DNA of 64,000 nt from assembly GCA_964247055.1 (NCBI GenBank), contig OZ176057.1, positions 3,968,001-4,032,000 on the forward strand, written 5' to 3'. Each line of letters opens with the position of its first letter. Position 1 is the stretch's first letter. The notes beneath the pieces were generated by a model that was not told the origin of the DNA, did not search any database, and was given only the letters and a program-made list of their open reading frames with translations. Made by a program: the position numbers and the translations under genes. This stretch comes from Paragordius varius (lineage: Eukaryota > Nematomorpha). This document shows positions 1 through 12,559 of the stretch, one piece after another.

Positions 1-108
1 GAGCGTTAAGACTGTTTGAATTATTTAAATTTGCACCGCCGGTCACCAATGGCATAGGTGGCGGAATCCCGGGTGGAAGATGATTAAATGAATTTTGATA
101 CATATTGC
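1..108 (-). CDS. Downstream exon of a Pro/His-rich protein (partial, runs off left edge)
   Basis: The minus strand shows a good acceptor (polypyrimidine then CAG at 111-109) followed by an open frame reading NMYQNSFNHLPPGIPPPM and then PLVTGGANLNNSNSLNA up to the window edge. Its phase (two bases completing a Gly codon) matches the donor of the exon at 347-722. The peptide has the same proline-rich, low-complexity character, which supports splicing between the two. I do not recognise the family. Such sequence is common in RNA-binding and transcription proteins, but no domain is visible here. Confidence 0.6.
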
Positions 109-346
109 CTGGAAAAAAATATATATATTTCAGTTCCAGCAACGAAAAAAACACCAAAATTAACGTTATTAAATTTAATGTTGTAAAAAAAATAACGGCA
201 AGCAAGTTTAAGATGATGTTTACATCGAATTCCCGAAACATGCGCCTAGAAAACTAAACTGGGCATATTTTACTAAACCGAAATTAAATAAATACGTTCG
301 TTTAAAGACACATTATTCAAATTTTAAGTTGAATAAATGATTATAC

Positions 347-722
347 CTTGTTGCTGTCCTGTTCCGCCGGCACCAACGAGCGGTAATCCCGGTGGCGGCG
401 GTGGAGGCAAAAGCGGGTGATGGGGACCTCCTCCCTGTCCCTGTTGATGTGGTTGTTGGGATGAAGATGCTCCTGAATGATGATGAGGGTGATACTTCAA
501 ATGGGGCGGAGGCATGCCCATAGGGTGGAATGGGGGCGGCACACACGGTGGTGGAATCATATGGTGATGGGGATGGTGGTGGTGATAAGGAGGAAGCGGC
601 ATGGGTGGATGATGGGGTAAAATCCCACCCGTCGCACCACCGGTTTGAGAAGATGCCGCTGCCGCCGATGATGTATTGGCATTGTTGGAAGATGGTGGTA
701 GGGGGGCTACTAAAGGCCACAT
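347..722 (-). CDS. Pro/His/Gly-rich low-complexity exon
   Basis: About 125 codons are open on the minus strand, with far higher GC than the surroundings and strongly biased composition. There is a Ser/Ala/Thr-rich start (SSNNANTSSAAAASSQTG), then runs of His and Pro (PYHHHHPHHHM, PPFHPMGMPPPH), then PLLPPPPPPGLP and a Gln/Gly end (GGTGQQQ). The exon ends at a CAAG|GTAT donor at 346 in phase 1, matching the next exon. ATG at 722 is the first in-frame Met, but an acceptor (CCTTTAG) near 710 also fits, so this may be an internal exon. No folded domain is visible and the function is unknown. A plus-strand reading of the same DNA (530-775) looks like a shadow. Confidence 0.65.
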
Positions 723-780
723 TTCAATATATTTCCCAAGAAAAAAAGTTTATCTTAAAAAGAATTAAATGCTGAATGAA

Positions 781-2580
781 GAAAGACTAATGTTTGCGTA
801 TTTGTGTGTGTGTGATAGAATAAGTTTATAAACGAGAGATGCTAATTATTATTGCAAACATAAAAGAGTTGTTAGTTGTCAATGATACTCTGAGAAATTT
901 TTTGGTTTCACGGCTATTATAACTAAGAAGTATCATCCATTATATGATGGCCAGGAAAAAATGCAACCAAGGGTAACCGGAATCTATGTAATATACTTTA
1001 ATGAGAATGATAATAAAATGCAGCTTTCACTTAATAATTGAGATATTTGAAGAGTACAAGACCAAACTAAATGTTTAAATTTTGAGCCATATACTATATT
1101 TGGTGGGTATTAATAAGGAACCAGAATATTTATGTGAGATGGTGGGTTCCGTCTTGTTTGGTAAATTTATTGATATAAACCGCTACAGATGTCGTTAAAG
1201 ATAGAATGAGAATATCCGATTATATTTTGAGGAGCTGGGATGTAAAGAAAAATTATAATAATTTTGAATAGATATGGACTTTGGATTCAGGAATATGTTA
1301 AATAGGTAACTCTGTATTGAAAACCAATAATGTAAATCGCAAAATCCACACGATTTATGAGCAATTGGGTATTATATCAATAGGTGAAGCAAGATAAGAT
1401 TTGATATTTTTTAGAATTTTTTAATATAAAGAAATAATTAAGTGCATTAAAGAACTTGATCCCTGTGCTAAATTGGAGAGAATATGGAATCAGAATATAT
1501 TAATTTTTATATATAACAAGATACTTCGAATATGTTATAAAAACTTGGGGATAAGGTATAAATATAATGGATATTATAGAATATTTTAAATATACCAAAT
1601 ATATGTTGGTTTAGAATGCACATAAAATGATAAAAACACAGTAAAAGCTTTAAAATGAGAATTAAAATGTCGGATCTATCTCAGTAAATCAATTGAATGA
1701 ATGTATGCACATAACGTCTATGTATAAAAAAAAACTAGTTTATGCGTAGAAAAAATACTAATGTTTTACACTCTGTTATATAACTTTTTGTATAATAAAA
1801 ATATAATTTTTTTTATTTTATTATAAATATTGGACAAGATTATATTTTCAATAAAGTAACAGAAAATAATATAAAATGTATGAAATATCGATTTTTTTAC
1901 ACGCCAAATATAGGCTACATTGGTTATATAATATATTTTATAGTATATGAATAATAATATTTCTCCTTGAAAAAAAACAACAAATAATAATGATATATAC
2001 ATAAAAATTAGTTGAACACAATTTGTAAGTGAGATGCAAAAAAGGTATTTGCCTATTTTTTTACCTTTTTACCTTCTTTTGTTGTGCACATTTTTTTGTT
2101 ACCTGAGTTAACTTTTATTACTTGTTGGTGTGTTGATAAACAAAACAAATATGAGGGATAAATTTTATAGTAGTAAAACAGTTTTTATTTTATGCAAATT
2201 TTATATTTTCCTTTAATAAAAAATGCAGTAAGTATGCAAATTTAACGATATATCTCTGCCTATTTACAGGAAAATATTTAATCTTTACACATTTAAAAGC
2301 ATTGATATATGAATTTTATGGCAAAGCATATGCGAAAATATTATTAATATAATTTTAACAGGTATCCTTTAATTTAAACAACCGCACACCACCCCTCACA
2401 CAAAATAGAATTTTTTAAAAGATGTTGGTTTAAAACTGCACTGAAAACGTGAACTTAAGCAATTTTTCAGATAACGCGTAGCCCTATTAGAAAAAAAATT
2501 TCATAACATCGAGAGTACATAAGTTATTGTTTGAAGAACCCGTTCAACTCCGCATGTAAAAATGAAGTTTTCGATAAAAT
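781..2580. other. AT-rich intergenic or intronic DNA
   Basis: Very AT-rich and interrupted by stops in all frames. There is a short TG run near 803-813. No gene or classifiable repeat was recognised. It could be the upstream intron or promoter region of the minus-strand gene at the left edge. Confidence 0.4.
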
Positions 2581-2604
2581 ATATTGACTGATGTGAATTT
2601 AAGT

Positions 2605-2711
2605 CAGTAAGATAGTAAGACGGTAAGACAGAAAGATAGTAAGACGGTAAGACAGTAAGATAGTAAGACGGTAAGACAGTAAGATAGTAAGACAGTAAGC
2701 ATAAGACAGTA
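2605..2711 (+). repeat. 8-bp-based tandem array in left arm
   Basis: Tandem AGTAAGAT/AGTAAGAC/GGTAAGAC words form a 24-bp higher-order unit. The inverted counterpart lies at about 4305-4375. Confidence 0.85.
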
Positions 2712-3413
2712 AGATATTTGTATAAAAAACATACTTCGTGATAAGTCTGCTAATAAGAGACTTATCAAAATTTCAAAGTATTATAACTTGAAAAATATTG
2801 CATCTTTTTGAACTCTGTAAACTGGAGGATTGAAAGTCAGGTATCCTTTACAAATAATATATAGGGTTGAGTGAAAATGCGTAATTCTTTCGACACGAAA
2901 CTGAGTTTACTAAACACCTTCAAAAATTGTATAAATCTTAAAAAATATATAAAAAATCTTGGGTATTATAGAAGAAAATGGCATCTATACCATTGTTTCT
3001 TATTTGATAAATATTTTTTTTATATTTTTACAGTTTTAACAATTTTTTTTAAAAAAATTGTACTTCATGGTTCTGACAACAACAAAAATAAATATAGCTA
3101 AATATTATTATAATAAATTTGAATTTTGTATTCTAAAATCAGCTTTTAACCCGATAATAACCATTTTCCCCTAAAATTTTACATGCAGAACGATATCAGA
3201 TCCAGGGAAGTTTTGGTGGAATTACTTGAAAAGTAAATTATTAATAAATAATTAAAATTTTTTTAGATCATCCCTTCCATATTTTCCAGACAATAAGTAT
3301 ATTTTTATAATAATTATTTAGTCAGTTAACAAACGAATCGTCCTCAGTCGCTACTTATAATAATATACAGTAATACATATTGTGATGTTTAGATTACAGA
3401 CTACTAAATTTAT

Positions 3414-3725
3414 TTAAGGATAAAATTTTTTGGGTATCTGTATATTAATTAATAATATTAAACCAAACGTATAAAAATTATTGCCTTGATTTTTATGACC
3501 TTGTATTTCGCTACTGGATGAATATTCAAGTAATGAGTATAATTTTTTTTCATATTCCAGAAAAATAGGTGGCTTTTTGTTTCCAGTTTGTTTCATTTTT
3601 TGCAACTTCTTTTTAATCGTATATTTAATATTAGTAAACATCTTCTGTAACTGTTTTAAGTTCTGGCCATCATTAACTTTTGTTATATATTCACTAAACA
3701 ATAAATCCCATTGATCTTTGTGCAT
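3414..3725 (-). CDS. Myb/SANT-like DNA-binding ORF inside the foldback element
   Basis: This is a 103-codon ORF in the central loop. Residues about 4-55 follow the pattern of the Myb/SANT-like domain found in PIF/Harbinger second ORFs and related insect regulators: an early KDQWDLLFSEY, then LKQLQKMFTNIKYTIKKKL, then KMKQTGNKKPP, close to the family's W...EF...QL...N+K...TGG layout. It would be a DNA-binding accessory protein of the element, not a transposase. No DDE catalytic domain is present in the element, so the copy is probably non-autonomous. Assignment rests on pattern recognition only. Confidence 0.45.
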   Translation of the reverse strand: MHKDQWDLLFSEYITKVNDGQNLKQLQKMFTNIKYTIKKKLQKMKQTGNKKPPIFLEYEKKLYSLLEYSSSSEIQGHKNQGNNFYTFGLILLINIQIPKKFYP

Positions 3726-4399
3726 AACTAAACTGTTGGATTTTCTAGAATATAATATTGGAAATCTATATATTTATTAATAATTTACTTTTCAAGTAAT
3801 TCCACCAAAACTTCCCTGGATCTGATATCGTTCTGCATGTAAAATTTTAGGGGAAAACGGTTATTATCGGGTTAAAAGCTGATTTTAGAATGCAAAATTC
3901 AAATTTATTATAATAATATTTAGCTATATTTATTTTTGTTGTTGTCAGAACCATGAAGTACAATTTTTTTAAAAAAAATTGTTAAAACTGTAAAAATATA
4001 AAAAAAATATTTACCAAATAAGAAACAATGGTATAGATGCCATTTTCTTCTATAATACCCAAGATTTTTTATATATTTTTTAAGATTTATACAATTTTTG
4101 GAAATGTTTAGTAAACTCAGTTTCGTGTCGAAAGAATTACGCATTTTCACTCAACCCTATATATTATTTGTAAAGGATACCTGACTTTCAATCCTCCAGT
4201 TTACAGAATTCAAAAAGATGCAATATTTTTCAAGTTATAATACTTTGAAATTTTGATAAGTCTCCTATTAGCAGACTTATCACGAATGTATGTTTTTTAT
4301 ACAAATATCTTACTGTCTTACTATCTTACTGTCTTACCGTCTTACTATCTTACCGTCTTACTATCTTACTGACTTAAATTCACATCAGTCATTGTCTTT

Positions 4400-6840
4400 T
4401 AAGCAATTTCTCGCCAAAAACATAAAAGAACATATTTATTAAATGTTGCTACTAATTATTTGTCATATGTAGAAGAATAAAGGTATGTTTTTTTGAAAAA
4501 GACCGATGCTTAACCCGGATAAATACGCCAATCTATACAATAAACGTGGCTTAGTAGCCATTTTTATAATACTTTTTGAGATATATATGAATTAAATATA
4601 AATTTTTTGTTTAAATGTCAAAATTTTATTGGCGCAAGATTTTATATCGGCATTAGAAGCTTAACCATAGATTAATCAACATTTTTATAAGCATTCAAAA
4701 GGGTCTATGGATATTTTTGATATGTCAGGTATCATTTATATATCGACAGCTATGATACATAATCATTTTATGGATAAAAATTTTGTGTCAGCCTTTAACC
4801 GTCTTAGCGTGGCATTAATATTTATGCCGGACTATCGGTTTATGTTTACGGTTATTTAGATATTATCCTAGATAACGCCTGCTATGATACCAAGATTTCA
4901 TTGAAGGTAACGGAAGGCTGGGGGACATTCACTTAATACTTAATACAACTCTAGAAGAGGACATTGAATACAGGTTATTTTAGATTTAACTATGGGCGAC
5001 CCACGTTACATATTCCCAACAACCATATCCTGGGAAAACAATCATAAATTATTCAAGGTATATCAAGTAAAAAGTGTAGCAGACCCACGTCGCTACTCTT
5101 CTTATAAAAAGTCCGGTCTATCCCAATGAATAATGTGTCAGTAACAGCCGCTTTGTTGGATATGTTTAAGACATGTATGAGATTCAATGTTATTAGCAAT
5201 GTTATGATAAGAAAAAATAATTGAATTATTTATTATAGATTCCACTAAGTTGATTGTAGTCCAATAGTAATGAAGTGAAATATCTAATCCAGTTTCGTTT
5301 TCAATTAATGTCATATTTTAAACATTAAACTCGATTTTAGAACATAGATTCCAACCACTAATTATTTTTTAAAAATTGTTTAGAATCAGATATACCTCCG
5401 GTTTACCTATTGTATAATAGTCACGGTAAATTTCAAAAAAAGTAGTTAATCCATTTTATCTGGAGTATAGCACATCCTATGGCCTCATCCTCGTATTACT
5501 ATACTTATTGGACCGATGTTAACATACTTGAAACTATAATGATAGTCATTTTCTATCATAAGCTTATTATACCATTAAATTTATGACTATGGTTTTCTAA
5601 ACAAATTAATGAGTAACAGGTCGACAAAATTTTCTTGCGGCCCACACAATCACGAGTAATTTTTTTTTATAAAATTGACAAATTTTCAGTTTGAGCTGAT
5701 ATTTACAAATGTTGCTACTGCAAATAATGATGGAAATACAGTATTTGTAAATTTATGAATTTTTTTTACATATCTCTTGATTCTGACTTTTTCCTTAAAA
5801 CTATAGTGAATCAATTTTACTATATCAATTTAATAACAATTTTAGTTATGCATACGTTACAATATCATGCTGGTTATAAAGAATAAAGAAATTTTGGCGA
5901 TAAATTCTAGAAAAATACGATATTTCGCTAAAAAGGTGCAAAAATGGCGTTTTATTTCAAAGCTAATTTTTTAGATAATTTAGTTTATTATTATTTTATA
6001 AAGGTATAAGCACAAAGTTAAATAGAGACCCCCATTTTTAGTTCGTTAATTGATTATTAAGCACATTGTATGTAAGTTTTTCTTAGTTTTTTTTATTAAT
6101 TTGGATGAATTGTAGAATCTTAGGACAGAATCCTACTTTAAAAGGATTTATAAATATACCATTTTCTTTTTTGTATTCCATATAAAATGTTCACTGAAAA
6201 TGTATTAATTGATATTTAAAATTAATTTTCTCAATCGTTGTAAACCTTTATATTAAATAGTTAAATCATTATATTAATTTTGATCCATACTTGGGCATAG
6301 AAGTTAAATAGGTATTTTGCTACTCTGTCTATTGCCATAAGAGTAATCCCCCTCATACCCCATTTTGAAAAAAATATATAGCCAATTATTTATACCAAGG
6401 CACCTTTATAAATATACATTTTATAATATTTAAAATGAAATAATGGATTTTTAATTCAGCAATAATTTAATTTATTTAAAGCAAGAATTTTCGATTATTG
6501 CAAGTAATCTTGCTGAATGTTAAAATAAATTTTTAAACTGAAATATATTTAAACAAATGTAATTAAAAATAAAATTTATAAGTGGTTTTTTAATCATTTA
6601 TTGACACATGCTAAAAAATCATATCAGTATCTAAAGCTAACTTTGAATGATCTAAAAGAATAAAAAAATCGGAAAATGATAATCACAATAAGTTAATTAT
6701 TTTATAGGCCCGGCTTATTTTGAAAGCTTTTTAATATTCTTACCATTTCCCCATTTCAAATTATTTTTTCCAACATATCACCTTCATATAATATATTAGC
6801 TGGGTCTGTCATGCTTTGTGACGTAGTCTCACCGATAATT
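4400..6840. other. No gene recognised
   Basis: Mostly AT-rich sequence. The stretch 4780-5170 has somewhat higher GC and balanced composition, but no long ORF or splice-flanked exon could be supported there. Confidence 0.35.
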
Positions 6841-6848
6841 ATTCTTAA

Positions 6849-7391
6849 CACTTGGATACAACACACTCATTTTAGTCCTTCGATTCAAATTGGGGTAGTT
6901 GGATACCCCAGGCCAATTCAAAATTTAATTTTTTAAAAAATATAGAAGGAATCGAAACCATGGCAAAATTTTGCACTTATCTAACATTAATAAACCGTAT
7001 ATAAAAAATTTTATTCAAAAATACTTGATATTACTTATTTTAAGCTAAAACCGAAAGGTATTAATTTCGTCAACGTGACATGTGTCAAATTGTAAAATTA
7101 AAAAATTTTACAAACTAAACCGCTTTTTCTATTTCTATCGATGTTAGATGTAATTTATATAAAAAATTAGCTTTATTTTTACCCTTAAAATTAAAAAAAG
7201 ACGATATTTTGCAAAGATTTTGTAAAATAAAAATGGCGTCGAAGTAGTTTGAGATGGAGCTTTTTTTTTCAAAACAAAATTTTATCAAGATATTTTGGCA
7301 TATTTATATATTATTTATCAGGATAGAAGCATAAATTTAAATTGGGACCGTTTCCTTGGGGTATTTAGATACCCCAATTTGAATCGAAGTG
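6849..7391 (+). mobile_element. TTAA-flanked MITE (family C), copy 1
   Basis: The left end CACTTGGATACAACACAC is preceded by TTAA (6845-6848). The right end ...TTGAATCGAAGTG is followed by TTAA (7392-7395). Subterminal motifs CGATTCAAATTGGGGTA and TACCCCAATTTGAATCG are inverted, and GGGGTA...TACCCC forms small hairpins near each end. It is 543 bp without coding capacity. A TTAA duplication suggests piggyBac-type mobilisation; a TA target with a longer TIR is the alternative. Confidence 0.75.
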
Positions 7392-7658
7392 TTAATAATT
7401 TGCAATAAATAGAGGTCATGGTGATAAAAAATAAAAAACATATTTAAGAAAAGAATGTATTTAGTTATTCTTTTACGGGTTTTAGCATAGGCTTAATTAT
7501 TGTCTGCTAGAAATTGACCATATTTAAACTGTCCCTTATTAAAGTTAAATTCAACTATCATTGGATATATTTTGAGATTTTCGTTTTACGAAACCATGTT
7601 TAAAAGTTTTATTTTGATACTGTGTTTCCACAGCTGGGATCAAGTCATTATATTCCTT

Positions 7659-9671
7659 AGGAAAGAATGATATTATACAAATTACCCAGAAATGTGTTTA
7701 ACGGAACTCGTATGGCTCCTTAAGTTTTCGAAGCTTAGCTCCGAAACCACGCCATTTTCGTATAGCGTCTCAGTTTTAAACAGGTAGACCCCCACCCATA
7801 GACCCATATGGAAAAAGCGAGGGCAAATATAAAAATACCTCAATACTAAATAATAGCTATATAATGGCGTATTTTTAGGGCATAAAGGCCCCAAATTAAC
7901 GGCTAATAAAAAACGCCTGACCTTAATTTTTACCTAGTTACGGGTAATATTTCAAGCTTTTAATGATCTCATATGGGTTCATAAATTTTCTGTAAATAAG
8001 GTCCAAAACAACGGAATTTCCATATAGTGGCTCAGTTTTTGGCGGACAGCTCCTACTTAGGGGTAGGTATAAAAAAAGCGTTGGGCAAAATTTTTGCCTC
8101 TATATGGGGAATATCTGGAATTATCATGAAATCCATATGTTTTTATTAGTCTCAATGGTTTCTAAAATTTGCCTCCAAAGGCATGCTGTATCGATATGAT
8201 GACGCAGTTTTACGCGATTAGCCCTCTAACCAGGGGCGAAACAAAAAAGGCTCGATTAAAATTTTTGCCTTAATACGGGTACTACCTGGAATCATGATTG
8301 ATTCCATATGACGTGGGATTTCCAAAAAATTGCCTCAAAACCAAAAAGTCATTCTATGGTGGCGCTTTTTTAGGAGGGCCTAATTAAGGTGTATGTTAAT
8401 AAAACAGCTTTACTTAAACTTTTGCCTTTTTACGAGTAATATTTCGGGCCCTTATTGTACTCATATGGCCCGATAAGTTTTCTAAAATTTGCCTCCAAAG
8501 ACACGATGTATCGATATGGTGGCGCAGTTATGGGCGGGTAGCCGCCTACCTAGAGGCCAATATAAAAAAGACGGTAGATAAATTTGTTTGGCTTTCATAG
8601 GGGAATATCTGGAATCATTCATTCCATATGTTATTAATAATTTTGGAAGAATGGCTTCAAAACTAAATAATAGTTCAATAATAGCGCTTTTTAGGGCTTA
8701 AGGGCTTAATTAACCATTTAAATAACCGCTCGACTTAAATTTTGGCATTTTTACGGGTATTTCAGGACCTTATTAAATTATATGGCCTGGAAAATTTTCT
8801 GAAAATTAACTCCCAATCAACGCAATTTCGATATGGTGGCGCAGTTTTAGGCTGATAGCTCCCTACCCAAAGATTGATACAAAAAAGGCGCTTGATAAAA
8901 AATTTCGCCTTTTTACGAAGAATACCCGGAATCATGATTGATTCCATAGCTGTCATTAGTTTTTGGAAAAATTGCCTCAAAACTAAAAAATCATTCTATG
9001 GTGACTTTTTCAGGGCGTGAAGGGCCTAATTAACGGCTAATTTTAAAAAACCGCATGACCCAAATTTTTGCCTTGTTACGGGTATTATTTTAAACAGCTT
9101 TTAAACTCATATGGCCTAGATTTTCCGAAATATAACCCCAAATGAACGCTATTTGGATATGTCAGTTTTTCGCTGGTATCCTCTTACCCGGCAGCCAATA
9201 TATAAGAAAAGCTGGACTAACATTTTTGCCTTTTGGGAATACAGTAAATTTTTACGGTCTAATACCTTGGTCGAAAAATAGATTCAAAATCATTTTTGGA
9301 AACTTAATTTTTTTGAAAAAAATGGCACTTTACGGGGGGAGCGGGGAAAAAGAGGGCCTAAATTAAAAAAGCAAGCCGACTATTTTCAGCGCAATCGGCA
9401 AAAATTAAAAATCATATTTGAAATCGAATGGTCCAACTTGTTTTCGGGAAAATTGTCTCAAAGACAGATTTTTGTGGACTTGTGTTTTCAAAAAAACTTT
9501 TTTTACACGGGGCGGGCCCGAACCCGGGGCCTAATTCAAAAAAGGGCGAAGCTATTGTCGGGGCATTCATTAATGATTATATATTTTCGACATTTGGATT
9601 TGAATGGGTTTACCGGTTTTCCGAAAACAGATAGCAAAGCCAGCATTTTTATTTTTATAAATATATAGATA
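7659..9671. repeat. Family A repeat, long copy with internal two-part tandem units
   Basis: It contains about four degenerate copies of a ~323-bp unit made of two ~160-bp half-units. One half carries ...TTTTAATGATCTCATATGG and the other carries TGGAATCATGATTGATTCC. Anchors recur at about 8433, 8754 and 9078, and at 8276, 8603 and 8921. It starts with AGGAAAGAATGATA and ends with TTTATAAATATATAG, both shared with the copy at 51.46-53.44 kb. ORFs across it on either strand differ between copies and are not genes. Confidence 0.7.
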
Positions 9672-9786
9672 GATTACTAAATGATATTTTCTAAAACAAG
9701 TTTATACTCTATCATTAATTTCTTTACACAGATAATCGAGAATATGTCTACTATTTTTCAAACGGGTGTTTATATGGTATTTTTAA

Positions 9787-10266
9787 CACTTAGATACAGC
9801 ACATTCATTTCAGTCATTCGATCCAAATTGGGGTAGTTGGATACCCCAGGTCTGTTTAAAATTAAATCCTTGAAAAAATAGGTAAATAATTGAAACCATG
9901 GCAAAAGTTTGCACTAATATAACATTAATGAACCGAAATATATAAAAATTACTCAAAAATACTTGATAGAACATGACATGTGTCCATTATCTTTATTTAA
10001 TATTACAAAATAAACCATTTTTTCTATTCTATCAATATTACATTATATAAATAAAAATTATATAAACATGATATTTTGCAAAAATGTTGTAAAATAAAAA
10101 TGGATTCGAAGTAGTTTGATCTGGTAAATATTAAGACATTTCGGCTTATTTATTTAATATATATTAGGATAGAAACATAAATTTAAATTGGGACCCTTTC
10201 TTTCAATAGTAAAAATACCAACTTATATGTCTGGGGCATTTAGGTACCCCAATTTGAATGGCAGTG
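9787..10266 (+). mobile_element. TTAA-flanked MITE (family C), copy 2
   Basis: It has the same ends as copy 1 (CACTTAGATACAGCACATTC ... TTTGAATGGCAGTG), flanked by TTAA at 9783-9786 and 10267-10270. It is more diverged and slightly shorter. Confidence 0.7.
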
Positions 10267-10429
10267 TTAAGTACTTAATGTCAACTGATATAATTTTGAT
10301 TATATAAACTGAGTACAAAATCGAGTTTTTAAAAAATATCCTGAGATGTTTGTATTTTGCTAAGAAAATGTATCAGGATTATATTTTTAAGCAAAATATA
10401 TTTTTTTTGACAGAAACATTGATGTTAAG

Positions 10430-12400
10430 ATTAAGCATTTATATTTTTGCGATATCTCAGCATTTTTGTGCTTATTTTAACAGGCCGAGCCCTTTAGAAG
10501 AGTGACAAAATTTGGGACTTTTGAAGCCAGCATCTAACAATTAAAATTTAATAAAAATAATTTTTTACTTTTTATAGGTAGTTTATGATATATTTTTGTG
10601 ATATTTTTTGGTATGAAGCATTTAGCTTTTATTTAAAAAGATTTATTACAAAAAGTGCTCAAATTGACCTTTTCTGATGTGGAGCATTTACCTTAAAAGT
10701 GTAAACATCTTTCTTATATCACTTATAAGGGCCAAAACCAAAAGCGGCACGACAATCCTGATATTTCCCTATCACAATATTTATATATACATATATATTA
10801 TCATCAGGTTATTTTTCATAACCGATTTTGCGGATAGTTCTGCCAATTTATAATTTTATTACATATAACCACGATAGGTTAACTTAAAAAAAACAAGGTT
10901 ACGAAAAGTATGGTTAGGGTTGTAGAAAAGTTGTCTTTATTATTTCTATTTTTACCCTTTTAACGTTATCGTGGATGAGAGGGGAAAACGTGTTATTGGT
11001 TTCAAAAGTTTTTGCATTTTCATTATGTTATACTTCATTTCCACCCCATTATCTTTTTGGGTGGAGTCTATGCTAGGTTGATGATATTAGGCTTTAAATA
11101 TGTGTGCGAAATAATGGATTGTGTTAAAAAGGCGTTTTATTCGTATCATTTTTATGGCCTGGTTACTTAACAATTTTAATCTAATTGGTTCCCTTACCCC
11201 AACTTTTCCATAAATATACAGTTAATATATTCTATTAGTAAGGATTAAAACTGCATCAAGAGTTGTGAAAGTGTTAACATTCACATGCCATCGCAGTTTG
11301 AAGTTTAAACTCTAAGCCTCCTCACACAAATGTAATAATCCGCCATTCTCTCTATTACACCATCAAGCCATTCTACCTAAGCCAACTTTTAAAAGATATT
11401 AATTACATAATGTAATGCAATGTCGAAACAAAAGTCTTTGTTTATAAAAATGTTATAGCAGTTATAAATGGCTAAAAATCGGGAGAGTAAAAATATTAAT
11501 TTTTTACCTTCGATATATACAATGTCACAATCTGGGAGCAAGGAAAAATATGTAAATGAAATATATGTATTCTGATAGAAAAATGTATCAGGATTATCAT
11601 GGTGTTTTTGGGTTTGATCAATTAATATAAGAAAGTCATTTACACTTTTGTGCTTAGTGCTCGATAATAGCAAAATTCGAGCAAATTTTTCGTAATAAAT
11701 TTTTTTTGCTGAAAGGTAAATGTACCATTCCAAAAAACATCACTAAGATACATCATATACTCTTTATAAAAAGCAAAACAATTTTTTTTATAATATTTTT
11801 TTAGATGTAAGCTCCAATATTCCAAAATTTTCTTGCCCTTTAACGAGCTAGTTTTTTGAAAATAAACGCAACAATGAATAAATTTTGTAATTAAATTTTT
11901 AAATATATCCTAAATTTTGGCATCAAAAAATATATTTTAAGAAAATGCTTACTTTAAAAAAATTTAATATTTAAGAAATTTTAAGCGTACTTCCTACTAT
12001 TTTTAGGCATAGTGGAAACGGTCAAAAACGCTTTTAGATATTGCTTTTCTATATAATTTGAGGATGCAGAAGATTTCAAGGTGAATTTCCATTTAAAGGT
12101 TTGTTTACATTTAAATATTGGTGAATATTTTAAAAACACAAATTATATTTGACATTTGATCATGCTTAAAAAGAATGAAGTACGCTTCAAAATTTTGTTA
12201 AAAATTTTATTTTTGTAAAAAGTATGCTTTTTTAAAATATTTTTTTTTGATGTCAAAACTTAGTATATATTCAAAATTTTATCACACCACAAAAGTGAAA
12301 ACAACTCTCTTTTATGAGTTGTAAACTATAAACCAAAAGCACCATGAGATTCCTGAGCATTTTTCTATCAGATAATTTTATGATATTTTTTGAGTAAACT
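10430..12400. repeat. Diverged TIR repeats (families D and G)
   Basis: Several inverted motifs recur here and elsewhere. TATCAGGATTATCATGGTG (about 11585) and its inverted forms lie near 10745 and 12335. TTTTTAGATGTAAGCTCC (about 11800) and AGGCATAGTGGAAACGGT (about 12006) also occur near 43.2-43.9 and 60.7-62.3 kb. They look like old non-autonomous DNA elements; boundaries are approximate. ORFs at 11389-11825 are chance frames in these repeats. Confidence 0.4.
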
Positions 12401-12559
12401 CTGTATATTAACCAAATTCTTTTGAAATTTAGCCCCAAAAATTTTATATATGATTAATCTCTTTAAAAAACTAAAAACCGGTAAATAAAAATAGTTTTGG
12501 TTAAAATGCTAAATTTACAAAAGCTAAATGCTATATTATAAACTTAGTAAAATTTTAAT

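Larger units (their letters stand above)
2585..4391. mobile_element. Foldback-type DNA element with ~650-bp inverted arms and a Myb/SANT-like ORF
   Basis: The left arm (about 2585-3245) is repeated in inverted orientation at about 3780-4391. The outer ends read TGACTGATGTGAA and TTCACATCAGTCA. Just inside each end is a tandem array of 8-bp words (AGTAAGAT, AGTAAGAC, GGTAAGAC). The arms are nearly identical: their mirror ORFs at 2871-3101 and 3920-4150 differ by only a few residues in 76. This suggests recent insertion or arm homogenisation. The ~530-bp centre carries a minus-strand ORF with a Myb/SANT-like pattern. No clear target-site duplication is visible. Confidence 0.75.

Noticed and set aside
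530-775. Plus-strand ORF opposite the Pro/His-rich exon
   Set aside because: Antisense shadow of a GC-rich exon. The minus strand has matching splice phase with the next exon.
2871-3101. 76-codon ORF and its mirror at 3920-4150 as a conserved gene pair
   Set aside because: They are the two arms of one inverted repeat. Lys/Phe/Ile/Tyr-rich composition fits chance translation of AT-rich DNA.
9142-9668. Overlapping ORFs at the family A 3' end
   Set aside because: Related copies at 47.9-48.2, 53.1-53.4 and 62.8-63.1 kb do not keep the frames, so these are repeat shadows.
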